The notes under the pieces: model-generated
Seen by the model: the letters and a program-made list of their open reading frames with translations, nothing else
Databases searched by the model: none
What the model was told of the DNA's origin: nothing
Source: Pseudomonas sp. P7548
Lineage (GTDB): Bacteria; Pseudomonadota; Gammaproteobacteria; Pseudomonadales; Pseudomonadaceae
Direction: 5' to 3'
Length of the DNA stretch: 64,000 nucleotides
Assembly (NCBI RefSeq): GCF_013386585.1
Contig: NZ_JACARO010000090.1
Span: 32,375 to 96,374 of the forward strand
Program-made: the position numbers and the translations under genes
In this document: in pieces, positions 1-8,376 of the stretch
Layout of the letters: every line of letters begins with the position of its first letter
Position numbering within the stretch: the first letter of the stretch is position 1

Positions 1-107
1 GCCACCAGAATAAGGTCGTAACCCTGACGGGCCAGACGGTCGGCATAGATAGCACCAATGCCGGATGAAGCGCCGGTGATCAGCGCAAAACCTTTGGATT
101 GACTCAT
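1..107 (-). CDS. short-chain dehydrogenase/reductase, N-terminal part
   Basis: Only the first 35 codons lie in the window; the gene runs off the left edge. The visible N-terminus begins MSQSKGFALITGASSGIG and continues with a second helix (ADRLARQGYDLILVA). It contains the TGxxxGIG nucleotide-binding glycine motif of classical short-chain dehydrogenases, which use NAD(P)H to reduce or oxidise carbonyl and alcohol substrates. The substrate cannot be told from this fragment. The gene is divergent from the GlxA-type regulator that starts at about 185, so that regulator may control it; this is inference from position only. Confidence 0.8.
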   Translation of the reverse strand, partial: MSQSKGFALITGASSGIGAIYADRLARQGYDLILV

Positions 108-184
108 TGCAGTTGCTCCAGGATGACCGAGGAAGGAATTGGTCTTGTCTGGCTCAAGATTATGGGTGTAATGTTGTGGCCGCA

Positions 185-1162
185 ATGTCGTATATCCCTC
201 CTTTAAAGACATGGGGTTTGGCCATGGTGTCCGTCGGTATTCTGTTGTTTCCCGGGTTCCAGATGCTCAGCTTGAGCACCAGCACCGTGTTTGAATTTGC
301 CAACCTGGAACTGGAGCGCCCGTTCTATCGCGTGGACCTGGTGTCGGAGTTCGGTGGGCCGGTCAAGAGCTCCATGGGCTTTGCCATTGACACCGTGCCC
401 TTTGGGCAGCACCGCTATGACACGCTGTTGGTGGTGGGGGATAACGAAGTGCTGCAAGCGTCTGCAGGCATGCTCACCTACCTGCAGCACGCCATGCTGA
501 CCTCACGTCGCGTGACATCGGCCTGCACCGGCTCTTTCCACCTGGCGGCGGCCGGTTTGCTGGACGGGCGCAAGGCAACCACCCACTGGTACCACGCTCG
601 CGCATTTCGCCAGGCGTATCCCAATGTGAAGCTGGAAGAAGACCGGATCTTCACCGTCGACGGCCCGCTCTGGACCTCCGCTGGCTTGACCGCCTGCCTC
701 GACCTTGCACTGGCCCTGGTCGAACATGATTTGGGTGTTGAAGTGGCGCGTGCGGTGGCCCGCAAACTGGTGATTTACCATCGCCGTGCGGGTGGCCAGT
801 CGCAGTTCTCGGCGTTGCTGGAGATCGACCCAAAGTCCGACCGCGTGCAAAGCGCCCTGGTTTACGCACGGCAACACCTGCAGGAGGACTTGTCGGTCGA
901 CCGCCTGGCCGAAGTCGCCCATTTGAGCCCACGTCAGTTCAGCCGCCTGTTTCACGCCGAAACCGGCCAGACCCCGGCCAAGGCAATCGAACGCCTGCGG
1001 ATTGAAGCGGCGCGCCTGATGCTCGAATCCGGTGACCATCCCATCGACATCATCGCCCGTGACACCGGCTTCGGTGACCCGGAGCGCATGCGCCGTGCCT
1101 TCCTGCGTGCCTTCGGCCAACCGCCGCAGATGATGCGCCGGGCGTTGCAACTGCAGGCCTGA
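185..1162 (+). CDS. GlxA-family AraC-type transcriptional regulator
   Basis: The protein of about 325 residues has two parts. The N-terminal two thirds is a DJ-1/PfpI-like (class I glutamine amidotransferase-like) domain, seen in VGILLFPGFQMLSLS near the start and in SACTGSFHLAAAGLLDG, where the Cys sits at the nucleophile-elbow position. The C-terminal 100 residues form an AraC/XylS DNA-binding domain with two helix-turn-helix motifs (LSVDRLAEVAHLSPRQFSRLF and DIIARDTGFGDPERMRRAF). Such regulators usually activate a neighbouring catabolic operon; the effector is unknown. The divergent SDR gene is a likely target. An in-frame TTG at 107 and an ATG at 224 are alternative starts. The ATG at 185 was chosen without a clear ribosome binding site, so the start is uncertain. 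Confidence 0.8.
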   Translation: MSYIPPLKTWGLAMVSVGILLFPGFQMLSLSTSTVFEFANLELERPFYRVDLVSEFGGPVKSSMGFAIDTVPFGQHRYDTLLVVGDNEVLQASAGMLTYLQHAMLTSRRVTSACTGSFHLAAAGLLDGRKATTHWYHARAFRQAYPNVKLEEDRIFTVDGPLWTSAGLTACLDLALALVEHDLGVEVARAVARKLVIYHRRAGGQSQFSALLEIDPKSDRVQSALVYARQHLQEDLSVDRLAEVAHLSPRQFSRLFHAETGQTPAKAIERLRIEAARLMLESGDHPIDIIARDTGFGDPERMRRAFLRAFGQPPQMMRRALQLQA

Positions 1163-1175
1163 GAATGAAGCCCGG

Positions 1176-1553
1176 TTACGCGCCATTCGGTTGAGGGTTC
1201 TGGGGATCAAAAGCGGCTGTTGAGCCCATCAGTCGCGAAATGATGCCTTGGGCGGCAGGCTCGGTTGGCGCGCTGTCGAACTGGCGTGCACTCATTCCCC
1301 ACCCCGGCGCAAACCCAGGAAAGAACACCAACCCTTCAGCCTCCAGGCGAAACGCCATGGCCAGGCGGGTGTCATCGTCCACATCACCCTGGCCTTCGAA
1401 CTGTTGAACGGCACTCACCGGCACGTCGGCCTGGCGGGCCAGGTCTTCACGGCTCCAACCCAGCATCGCGCGGGCCTGCACACTGTGCTTGGCGGTGAAT
1501 TGGTGCAGGACAATCTGTTGTTCTACGAAAGAGCTCATTGCCAGAGAGGACAT
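1176..1553 (-). CDS. small XRE/HTH-type transcriptional regulator
   Basis: A 125-residue protein with a Cro/CI-like helix-turn-helix around residues 23-60 (ARAMLGWSREDLARQADVPVSAVQQFE), the usual signature of XRE regulators. The C-terminal half has no recognised domain. The ATG at 1553 is preceded by GGAG eight bases upstream, which fixes the start. Convergent with the GlxA-type gene, with only 13 bases between stops. A near-perfect palindrome of SOS-box form lies 37-56 bases upstream of the start and overlaps a TATAGT -10-like hexamer. The gene is therefore probably repressed either by LexA or by its own product. Targets are unknown. Confidence 0.7.
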   Translation of the reverse strand: MSSLAMSSFVEQQIVLHQFTAKHSVQARAMLGWSREDLARQADVPVSAVQQFEGQGDVDDDTRLAMAFRLEAEGLVFFPGFAPGWGMSARQFDSAPTEPAAQGIISRLMGSTAAFDPQNPQPNGA

Positions 1554-1589
1554 GGGGATTCTCCAGGAGTGGACGGGGAGGACAGACTA

Positions 1590-1609
1590 TACTGTGTTTT
1601 TGTACAGTT
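1590..1609 (-). promoter_or_regulatory. SOS-box-like palindrome upstream of the XRE gene
   Basis: The site reads TACTGTGTTTTTGTACAGTT on the + strand. It contains CTGT-N8-ACAG, the LexA operator core of gammaproteobacteria, with matching flanking T/A positions. It overlaps a -10-like TATAGT (complement of 1586-1591) for the XRE gene. What is seen is the palindrome and its promoter position. That LexA binds is inference; autoregulation by the XRE protein would fit equally well. Confidence 0.5.
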
Positions 1610-1646
1610 GTTTTGACCGCTCATCAACTGGATTCTTAAAACCCCA

Positions 1647-2591
1647 CTATTCCAGCCCTGGCGCCTCCCGGATGATCAGATGATCCAGGTTCTCGATATT
1701 GGCGCTGAACACACCAAACGTCTGCTCGGGGTTTTTCTTGCTGGGCACTTGCTTGAGCTCAGGTGTCACGCCGTAGAAAAAGCAGTAAAGGGCGCGCTCG
1801 CTGTCCACTGCTGCCTTGATCTGTTCCAGGAAGGCCGTGCGCTTGCGGTAGTTCTCGATGAGTTTTTTGCTCAGGTAGACATTCACCGAATAGGGCTTCT
1901 TGTCGAGCCATACCTTTTTTTCGAAGTCGATGCGAAAGCTGCTGGTGTAGTCCTTGATCGCCTTGATCTTGCCCCAGTAGATCAGCCCCTTGTTGTCTTG
2001 CAGGTATTCGATCTTCTTGAAAAACGTCCAGTAGGTGGCGGTGTGGTCGCCGATCTTCAACGGCATGGACTTGAGCTTGTCCTTGTCGTCGATGTTCGAC
2101 ACGTAGCATTCCACCGGGTGGGCGAACACGCTGGTCCTGTCAGGCGTATCACTGGCGTTGTGAGAGGTGGCGACGCGGTTTGAGGGGGCTTTCGTCGGCT
2201 CCTGTGGGGCGCTGCCCTCGGTGCCGGTCAGCGGTGCCTTGCGTTCGTACTGACGCCGGGTGAGCACGAATTCCGACGGGAAATTGTCCTCGCGTTCGTC
2301 ATCCCCTTCACCCGTCGCCGTCTTGTGGCTGCTGGCGTAGCGGCAACCGTCGATATGCCGGGTATTGACCTTGTTCTTGAAGTGGGGTGTGCGCTGGTAA
2401 TTGACGTTCTTGGCGTTGAATGTGCTCAAGGCATTGCCGGTGTCGAACGCCGCGCGGCATTCGTCGTTGGGGCACAGGAAGCGGTCCTTGTCGGAATCGA
2501 AAGCGGCGGTTTCGTCGAAATTCAGGTCTCGTACGTCATAGATCGACAGCTTGTCGTCGAGAGTCAGGCTGTAGGCCGTGTCGAATTTCAT
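1647..2591 (-). CDS. hypothetical protein with a possible CoiA-like zinc-binding N-terminus
   Basis: A 314-residue protein I do not recognise. The first 85 residues contain a candidate metal site: FLCPNDECRAAF, then TPHFKNKVNTRHIDGCRY, i.e. Cx4C followed by a conserved-looking HF and HxxxC. That layout resembles the N-terminal domain of competence CoiA-like proteins, where a Cys pair precedes an HF..H..C motif; this comparison is from memory and is tentative. A low-complexity linker (residues about 95-150, rich in T, P, E and S) separates it from a basic alpha/beta C-terminal domain of about 160 residues. There is no signal peptide and no membrane segment. It stands alone on the minus strand between the XRE gene and a REPIN. 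Function unknown. Confidence 0.6.
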   Translation of the reverse strand: MKFDTAYSLTLDDKLSIYDVRDLNFDETAAFDSDKDRFLCPNDECRAAFDTGNALSTFNAKNVNYQRTPHFKNKVNTRHIDGCRYASSHKTATGEGDDEREDNFPSEFVLTRRQYERKAPLTGTEGSAPQEPTKAPSNRVATSHNASDTPDRTSVFAHPVECYVSNIDDKDKLKSMPLKIGDHTATYWTFFKKIEYLQDNKGLIYWGKIKAIKDYTSSFRIDFEKKVWLDKKPYSVNVYLSKKLIENYRKRTAFLEQIKAAVDSERALYCFFYGVTPELKQVPSKKNPEQTFGVFSANIENLDHLIIREAPGLE

Positions 2592-2657
2592 GGGGCTCGG
2601 GTCCGGGAGATGAATAGCCGGATACTACGCAAATTTTCGCGACCCTGGAGATCAAAA

Positions 2658-2749
2658 ATGTGGGAGCGGGCTTGCTCGCGAAAGCGGAGTGTCAGGCGAA
2701 AAGTTGTGTACTGATGCGCCGCTTTCGCGAGCAAGCCCGCTCCCACATT
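2658..2749. repeat. REPIN (REP doublet)
   Basis: Two inverted copies of the core TGTGGGAGCGGGCTTGCTCG(CGAAAGC) face each other around a spacer of about 35 bases, so the whole 92-base element can fold into a long hairpin. This is the arrangement of REPINs in P. fluorescens. Its right end overlaps the last two bases of the neighbouring MFS stop codon, so it may also serve as a 3' stem-loop for that mRNA. Confidence 0.9.
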
Positions 2750-3923
2750 AGACTTGAGGTGTGGCTGCTACACGCCGCCCGCTCAAGAAACACAACGTTC
2801 CACCCACTGCTGTGAGCCCGCTTAGCGCATAGAACATCGCCGTCGGCGCCGCATGGATCAACAGATACCCGCAAATCACCGGGCTCAGCGCCCCGCCAAA
2901 CGCCGCCAGGTTCTGCGCGCCGTAATAACTGCCGCGCAGCGACTCGGGGGCGAGGGTGTCGATGAACAGGAATTCCGAAGGGAAGATGATCATCTCGCCC
3001 AGGGTGAACACGAACATCGCCACACACCACGACAGCAGGCTGTCGGCCTGGCTGAAGCCGATCAGCCCGGCGATGAACAGCGCCGTGCCCAGCAGGATCC
3101 AGTAACGCAACTGCTCACGCTTGAGAAAGCGGCCGATCTGGTATTGCAGCAGCATCACCGTGATGGCGTTGCAGGCGAGGATGGCGGACAAGATTTTCAG
3201 TGCATCGTCCGGGTTGTGAATCACCAGCAGGAACTGCGACAGGTACAGGGTGTAGCGGCCGTACACGATGGTGCTCAACAGGCTGCCACTGGTGAACAGG
3301 ACCAGGCTGCGGTCGTTGCGCAGGGTTTTGAGGGTGGTCAGAAAACTCAAGGGTTTGGTGCTTTCATCACGCTGAGTCGGCGGAATGCCGATCATCAGGA
3401 ACACGCTGACAAACGCGATGGCGCTGGACAGCATGAACGGCAGCAGCGGCATCTGCCCGGCAATCACCACGCCGACCATGGGGCCGGTGGCGTAACCGAT
3501 GTTGGTGAGGGTGTAGCGCAGGGAAAACACCTTGGCGCGTTGGTCGACCGGCAGGTTCTCGCTGATGATCGCCTTGGAACCGATCAGGAACAGGGCAGAC
3601 GCCGACTCGGTGATGACGAGGGTCAAGGTGGTGAGGTAGAGGTTGCTGGCAAAGGTCAGTAACAGAAAACCGATGGAGCTGGACAGCATCGCCAGGATCA
3701 GCAGCTTGCGCTTTTCCATGCGGTCGATGACGTAACCGCCATACAGGCCCATCAAGGTGGCGGTGAATACCGCGATGCCCATCAGCAAACCGATGTCTTG
3801 CTGGTTGAGGCCCAGGCGGTTGCTCAGCAGCAGGGTCATCAGCGGGCTGGTCATGGCCCGGCTGATCACGATGGTCAGCGAGCAGATCATCAGGCGGCGG
3901 ATTACCAGGGAGTAGGTGGCCAC
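2748..3923 (-). CDS. MFS transporter
   Basis: A 391-residue, strongly hydrophobic protein with about 12 predicted transmembrane segments in the major facilitator pattern. The loop between segments 2 and 3 carries GGYVIDRMEKRKLLI, matching the family's GxLaDrxGrkxxl motif. A substrate cannot be assigned; sequence type and length fit a drug or sugar-efflux branch of the superfamily. It is a single-gene unit with REPINs on both sides (2658-2749 and 3988-4078). The start MATYSLVIRRLM places the first membrane helix about ten residues in, which is normal. Confidence 0.85.
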   Translation of the reverse strand: MATYSLVIRRLMICSLTIVISRAMTSPLMTLLLSNRLGLNQQDIGLLMGIAVFTATLMGLYGGYVIDRMEKRKLLILAMLSSSIGFLLLTFASNLYLTTLTLVITESASALFLIGSKAIISENLPVDQRAKVFSLRYTLTNIGYATGPMVGVVIAGQMPLLPFMLSSAIAFVSVFLMIGIPPTQRDESTKPLSFLTTLKTLRNDRSLVLFTSGSLLSTIVYGRYTLYLSQFLLVIHNPDDALKILSAILACNAITVMLLQYQIGRFLKREQLRYWILLGTALFIAGLIGFSQADSLLSWCVAMFVFTLGEMIIFPSEFLFIDTLAPESLRGSYYGAQNLAAFGGALSPVICGYLLIHAAPTAMFYALSGLTAVGGTLCFLSGRRVAATPQV

Positions 3924-3987
3924 GGTGGAGGCGAGCGTCCTTGTTATTTCTCAATACAACCCAAATCAGGAGTGAACACAGATCAAC

Positions 3988-4078
3988 TGTGGGAGCTGGC
4001 TTGCCTGCGATAGCGGTGGATCAGGCAATGAATATGCAAGCTGACCTGCCGCCATCGCAGGCAAGCCCGCTCCCACAT
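3988..4078. repeat. REPIN (REP doublet)
   Basis: Inverted copies of TGTGGGAGCTGGCTTGCCTG and its partner GCAGGCAAGCCCGCTCCCACA enclose a spacer of about 45 bases. The core differs from the 2658 element (CTGGCTTGCCTGCGA rather than CGGGCTTGCTCGCGA), so it belongs to a second sequence class. It lies between the MFS gene and the 3' end of the ABC transporter cluster. Confidence 0.9.
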
Positions 4079-4088
4079 TTAGATCAGG

Positions 4089-4910
4089 TTATTGGCCGGA
4101 ATTGATGGTGATTTTTTCTACCGCACCTTGCTCCAGATCCCACTTCTTCAGGATCTTGCCGTAGGTGCCGTCATCGATCATGCCCTGCAACGCCTCGCTG
4201 ATCGCCGTGACCAGCTCAGTGTTGCTCTTCTCGATCCCAAGCCCAGTGAACTGCTTGGAAAGCGCCAGGCCCACCGGCTTGTATTTACCCTTGTCCAACG
4301 ACATCAGGTACGGAATGGTTTCGCTGCCCTGCATCGCCGCGTCAAGGCGGTTCTGCTGCAACTGTGCCCGTGCGTCCGCCGAGCCTTCGGTGCCGATCAC
4401 CACGATTGCCGGCTTACCGGCGGCTTCGCAGTTTTCCTTGCTCCACGCGGCAATTTCCGACGGCCAGGTGGTGCGACGGCTGGTGCCGACTTTTTTACCG
4501 CACAGGTCAGTCAATTCCTTGAGGTCTTCACGCTTGGCCAGGGTGTAGAGCTGCGGGCCGCTGGTGAAATAGTCGATGAAGGTCACCGCCTTTTGGCGCT
4601 CGGCGGTGTCGCTCATGCCCGACAACACGATGTCCACGCGCTTGGTGGTCAGGCCGCTGAGCATCTGCTCGAAGCCGGTTTCCTGCCACTTGATCTTCAC
4701 GCCCAGGCGCTCGGCCAGGGCGTTGCCCAGGTCGAAGTCCAGGCCGGTGAGTTGGTTGGTGGCGGTGTCCTTGAAATCCATCGGCGGGTAGTTCGGCACG
4801 ATGGCCGCGCTGATCTCACCCTTGTCCTTGATTGCCGCCGGCAATGCCGCGAAAACAGCGGAGGAGGCCATCAGGCCTGCGAGCAACGTTGGGATAAACA
4901 ATTTTTTCAT
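4089..4910 (-). CDS. polar amino-acid ABC transporter, substrate-binding protein
   Basis: A periplasmic solute-binding protein of 273 residues in the family-3 (lysine/arginine/ornithine/histidine-type) group. MKKLFIPTLLAGLMASSAVFA is a clear Sec signal peptide, probably cut after AVFA. The mature protein shows the family motif GLDFDLGNALAERLGVKIKW and the domain-closing RVDIVLSGMSDTAERQKAVTF. It is expected to capture an amino acid and deliver it to the permease encoded at 5725. It is the last gene of the minus-strand cluster, after the ATPase and permease. The ligand is unknown; the adjacent lyase suggests an aspartate- or arginine-derived compound. Confidence 0.88.
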   Translation of the reverse strand: MKKLFIPTLLAGLMASSAVFAALPAAIKDKGEISAAIVPNYPPMDFKDTATNQLTGLDFDLGNALAERLGVKIKWQETGFEQMLSGLTTKRVDIVLSGMSDTAERQKAVTFIDYFTSGPQLYTLAKREDLKELTDLCGKKVGTSRRTTWPSEIAAWSKENCEAAGKPAIVVIGTEGSADARAQLQQNRLDAAMQGSETIPYLMSLDKGKYKPVGLALSKQFTGLGIEKSNTELVTAISEALQGMIDDGTYGKILKKWDLEQGAVEKITINSGQ

Positions 4911-4935
4911 GGGGGCGTTCTCGTTTGTTTTTTAG

Positions 4936-5700
4936 TTAAGTGCGAACGGCAGAAATAAAGCTTTGGGTACGCGGGTTTTGTGGGCTTATTAGAATTTCTT
5001 CGGGGCTGCCGGCTTCCACAATCTGGCCGGCATCCATGAACACCATGCGGTTGGACACTTCGCGGGCAAAGCCCAATTCATGGGTGACCACAATCATGGT
5101 CATGCCCGTGGTAGCCAAATCACGCATCACCGACAGCACTTCGCCCACAAGCTCCGGGTCGAGGGCTGACGTGGGTTCGTCAAACAGCATCAACTTGGGG
5201 CGCATCGCCAATGCACGGGCAATCGCTACACGTTGTTGCTGGCCGCCCGACAGCTCGACCGGGTAGGCGTTGCGCTTGTCCGCCAGGCCGACCCGGGCCA
5301 GCAATTCCAGCGCATCTTCGGTGGCTTCCTTGGGCGAGCGCTTGAGCACTTGGCACGGACCTTCGATGATGTTTTGCAGGACGGTCATGTGCGGGAACAA
5401 ATTGAAGCGCTGGAACACCATGCCGGTGGCCAGGCGCTGACGGGCAATCTGCGATTCGTTCATCTCATGCAGCTTGTTGCCGACGACGCGGTAACCCACC
5501 AGTTCGCCGTCGACCCATAGGCCGCCCTTGTCGATCTTTTCCAACTGGTTGACGCAGCGCAGCAGGGTGCTTTTACCGGAACCTGACGGGCCGATGATGC
5601 ACATCACTTCGCCTTGCTCGACCTCAATATTGATGTCGCGCAGCGCGTGATACTGGTCGTAATACTTGTTCAGGTTGACGGCCTTGACGATGCTTCTCAT
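4936..5700 (-). CDS. amino-acid ABC transporter ATP-binding protein (GlnQ type)
   Basis: A 254-residue ATPase with all canonical motifs: Walker A GPSGSGKST (about residue 37), Q-loop VFQRFNLF, signature LSGGQQQR, Walker B LMLFDEPTSALD and the switch His in VVTHELGF. Its closest family is GlnQ/HisP/AotP, which energises uptake of polar amino acids at the inner membrane. It lies 24 bases downstream of the permease and 25 bases before the binding protein, so all three are probably co-transcribed. It is clearly distinct from the aotP ATPase at 19681. Confidence 0.92.
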   Translation of the reverse strand: MRSIVKAVNLNKYYDQYHALRDINIEVEQGEVMCIIGPSGSGKSTLLRCVNQLEKIDKGGLWVDGELVGYRVVGNKLHEMNESQIARQRLATGMVFQRFNLFPHMTVLQNIIEGPCQVLKRSPKEATEDALELLARVGLADKRNAYPVELSGGQQQRVAIARALAMRPKLMLFDEPTSALDPELVGEVLSVMRDLATTGMTMIVVTHELGFAREVSNRMVFMDAGQIVEAGSPEEILISPQNPRTQSFISAVRT

Positions 5701-5724
5701 GGGGCAAATCTCCTCAACCCAGGC

Positions 5725-6603
5725 TTACGAACGCTTGCCGGCGCCGCGGGCAAAACGACGCTCGAGGCGGCTTTGACCAAATGAAAGAACAGTCACCACC
5801 GCCAGGTACCAGATGCCGGCCACGATCAGCAGCTCCATGACCCGTGCGTTGGCGTAGTAGATGTTTTGTGCGTTGTGCAGCAGCTCCGAGTACTGGATCA
5901 CGCTGGCCAGGCTGGTCATTTTCACCATGCTGATGAACTCGTTGCCTACAGGCGGAATGATCACGCGCATCGCCTGGGGCAGAATCACCCGACGCAGCGC
6001 CTGCAGGCTCGGCATGCCGATGGACTTGGCGGCTTCGTATTGGCCGGTGTCCACCGACAGCAAACCGGCGCGCACCACCTCGGCGGTGTAGGCGCCCTGG
6101 TTGATGCTCAGGCCGAGCAGGGCGGCCACGAACGGCGTCATCAGGTCGACGGTGTCGATGCTGAACAGGCCGGGAATTGCGATCACCGGGAAGATCAACG
6201 CCAGGTTGAACCACAGCAGCAGTTGCAGGATCAGCGGCGTGCCGCGAAACAGCCAGGTGTAGGTGATGGCCACATAGCGCAGGATCGGGTTGGCCGACAT
6301 GCGCATGATCGCTGTGATCACCCCGATCACCACGCCCAGCGCCATGGCCAGGATCGACATGACGATGGTGTTCACCAGGCCCCACAGGATGGCCTCAGAC
6401 GTGAGGAACTGCCCGATGTAGGACCATTCGATCTGGCCGTTGGCGAATGCGCGCAACAGCGCGGCCAATACGATCACGATCAACGTGGCGAAAAACATCC
6501 GCCCGTAATAGCGACGCGGCACGTGCTCGTACTGCGTGATATCGAACTGGTTCTCGGACAACTTGCGCTCGGCTTCCAAGCGCTCTGCCGGGGTTTGGTT
6601 CAT
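5725..6603 (-). CDS. amino-acid ABC transporter permease
   Basis: An inner-membrane permease of 292 residues of the HisMQ family. A hydrophilic N-terminal region of about 40 residues precedes five predicted membrane helices. The EAA-like cytoplasmic loop that contacts the ATPase is seen as YEAAKSIGMPSLQALRRVILPQA. The start at 6603 is supported by GGAG nine bases upstream. Only one permease gene is present, so it probably works as a homodimer, unlike the AotQ/AotM pair at 17-18.5 kb. The order permease-ATPase-binding protein suggests one operon starting near 6603 or further upstream with the lyase. Confidence 0.9.
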   Translation of the reverse strand: MNQTPAERLEAERKLSENQFDITQYEHVPRRYYGRMFFATLIVIVLAALLRAFANGQIEWSYIGQFLTSEAILWGLVNTIVMSILAMALGVVIGVITAIMRMSANPILRYVAITYTWLFRGTPLILQLLLWFNLALIFPVIAIPGLFSIDTVDLMTPFVAALLGLSINQGAYTAEVVRAGLLSVDTGQYEAAKSIGMPSLQALRRVILPQAMRVIIPPVGNEFISMVKMTSLASVIQYSELLHNAQNIYYANARVMELLIVAGIWYLAVVTVLSFGQSRLERRFARGAGKRS

Positions 6604-6663
6604 GGTGATTCTCCAAAAAGCGATTACCGCTGTACTCGGTGTAACGGTTGAAACCCGATCCAA

Positions 6664-6691
6664 TGTGGGAGCTGGCTTGCCTGCGAAAGCG
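6664..6691. repeat. single REP element
   Basis: One copy of TGTGGGAGCTGGCTTGCCTG followed by CGAAAGC, without an inverted partner. It lies between the permease gene and the lyase gene, 30 bases after the lyase stop in transcript order. A solo REP here could stabilise the upstream lyase mRNA segment. Confidence 0.8.
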
Positions 6692-6720
6692 CCCGACCAG
6701 CCACCTCAGCATCTACAGGC

Positions 6721-8148
6721 TTAAATGCGAAATCCCTGATAACTCTCTGTCCATTTCTGCTGTTCGGCCAATGCCATTTTCAACCGCTCAATCTGCTCCC
6801 GAACCCGCTCCGGCGCCGTCCCACCCCACCCACTGCGCGCCGCAATCGCCGCTTCCAGGGTCAGGCAATCCCGCACCTCGGGCGTCAGCCGCGCATCCAC
6901 CTCCGCCAGCATCGCCGGCGAGGCTTCCCACAATTCAATTTCATGCTTCTCACAGGCCTGCACCAAGGCGCCGGTAATCTCATGCGCCTCCTTGAACGGC
7001 ACACCACGGGTCGCCAACCAGTCCGCCACCTCAGTCGCCAAGGTAAAGCCCATCGGCGCCTGACGACGCAACTCTTCCACCTGCACCTTCATGGTCGCCA
7101 CCATCCCGGCCATCGCCGGCAGTACCAGCAGCAGGGTGTCCACACTGTCGAGCACGCTGTGCTTGTCTTCACTCAAATCGCGGTTGTAGGAGAGTGGCAA
7201 CGACTTGAGCGTCGACATCAACCCGGTCAGGTTGCCAATCAACCGCCCAGCCTTGCCCCGCGCCAGTTCGGCAATGTCCGGATTCTTTTTCTGCGGCATG
7301 ATCGAGCTGCCCGTAGCGTAGGCATCGTCCAACACCACCCAACGAAACTGGCGCGACGACCACAGGCAAAACTCTTCAGACAAGCGTGAAATATTCACCC
7401 CGAGCATGCCCGCCACAAACAAAAACTCCGCCACATGGTCACGGCTAGCGACTGCGTCGATAGAGTTTTCGCACGGGCCGGTGTAGCCCATTTCCTTAGC
7501 CGAGTGTTCCGGCTGGCGCGCGATCGCCGACCCAGCCATCGCCGCCGCACCCAACGGTGACAACGCCGTACGCGCATCCCAATCCACCAGGCGCTGCACA
7601 TCTCGCAACATCGACTGGGCATGGGCCAGCAAGTGGTGGGCGAACACAATCGGCTGCGCCTGCTGCAGGTGAGTGAAGCCCGGGCAGATGCTCTCGATAT
7701 GCTGCTCAGCTTGCTCCACCAACGCCTGCTGCAAACCCAACACCTCGGTGGTGATGGTGCGCGCATGGTCACGCAGGAAAAGGCGCAGATCATTGGCGGT
7801 CTGGTCGTTGCGCGAACGCCCGGCACGCAGCTTGCCGCCCAGGGCGCCAAGGCGTTCGGTCAATACGCGTTCGATGAAGGTGTGCACGTCCTCGTCATCC
7901 AGCGTCGGATGCAGGTTGCCTGCGGCGAAGTCGTTGCCGATACCGTCCAAGGCCTCCAGTGTGCGCAGGGTCTCCGACTCATCCAGCAAACCGGCGCGCT
8001 GCAGCTCACGGGCATGGGCGCGGGAGCCGGCCAGGTCGTAGGGCGTCAGGCGGAAATAGCGCTCAGGGCAACGCGACAGCGCGGCCAGTGCAGCAGACGG
8101 GCCGGTCTTGAAACGAGCGCCCCAAAGGCGGTCGGTGGGCTGGGACAT
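6721..8148 (-). CDS. argininosuccinate-lyase family protein (paralogue)
   Basis: A 475-residue member of the aspartase/fumarase superfamily closest to argininosuccinate lyase, which splits an N-substituted aspartate into fumarate and an amine. The superfamily signature GSSIMPQKKNP with its catalytic Ser/Lys is intact, as is the motif PGFTHLQQAQP. However the first active-site motif, normally KLHTGRSRND, reads KLRAGRSRND: the conserved His is Arg108 and the Thr is Ala109. The biosynthetic argH of pseudomonads lies elsewhere, so this is probably a second copy with a different substrate. Its position beside an amino-acid ABC transporter and a divergent LysR gene suggests catabolism of an imported aspartate adduct. 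This substrate idea is inference. Confidence 0.85.
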   Translation of the reverse strand: MSQPTDRLWGARFKTGPSAALAALSRCPERYFRLTPYDLAGSRAHARELQRAGLLDESETLRTLEALDGIGNDFAAGNLHPTLDDEDVHTFIERVLTERLGALGGKLRAGRSRNDQTANDLRLFLRDHARTITTEVLGLQQALVEQAEQHIESICPGFTHLQQAQPIVFAHHLLAHAQSMLRDVQRLVDWDARTALSPLGAAAMAGSAIARQPEHSAKEMGYTGPCENSIDAVASRDHVAEFLFVAGMLGVNISRLSEEFCLWSSRQFRWVVLDDAYATGSSIMPQKKNPDIAELARGKAGRLIGNLTGLMSTLKSLPLSYNRDLSEDKHSVLDSVDTLLLVLPAMAGMVATMKVQVEELRRQAPMGFTLATEVADWLATRGVPFKEAHEITGALVQACEKHEIELWEASPAMLAEVDARLTPEVRDCLTLEAAIAARSGWGGTAPERVREQIERLKMALAEQQKWTESYQGFRI

Positions 8149-8376
8149 GGGTGTTCCTCACGCTTGTTTTTAGAAGAGTCGGAGGCAGTCAAAACGTAAA
8201 AAGTCCTGATCGTAGTGTCAGGTTTTGCCGGGCGTTAAATCAGCCTCTGTGTGCTGTTCAACCCGCTATATTCAAGGTTGCCAAGGGCCGATGTTTACGG
8301 CCATTATCGCCGCCTGGCTATGTTCAAGGATTGGGTTAAAGCCTGTTGAATATGGCACTTGAGGTCAACGCGTATT

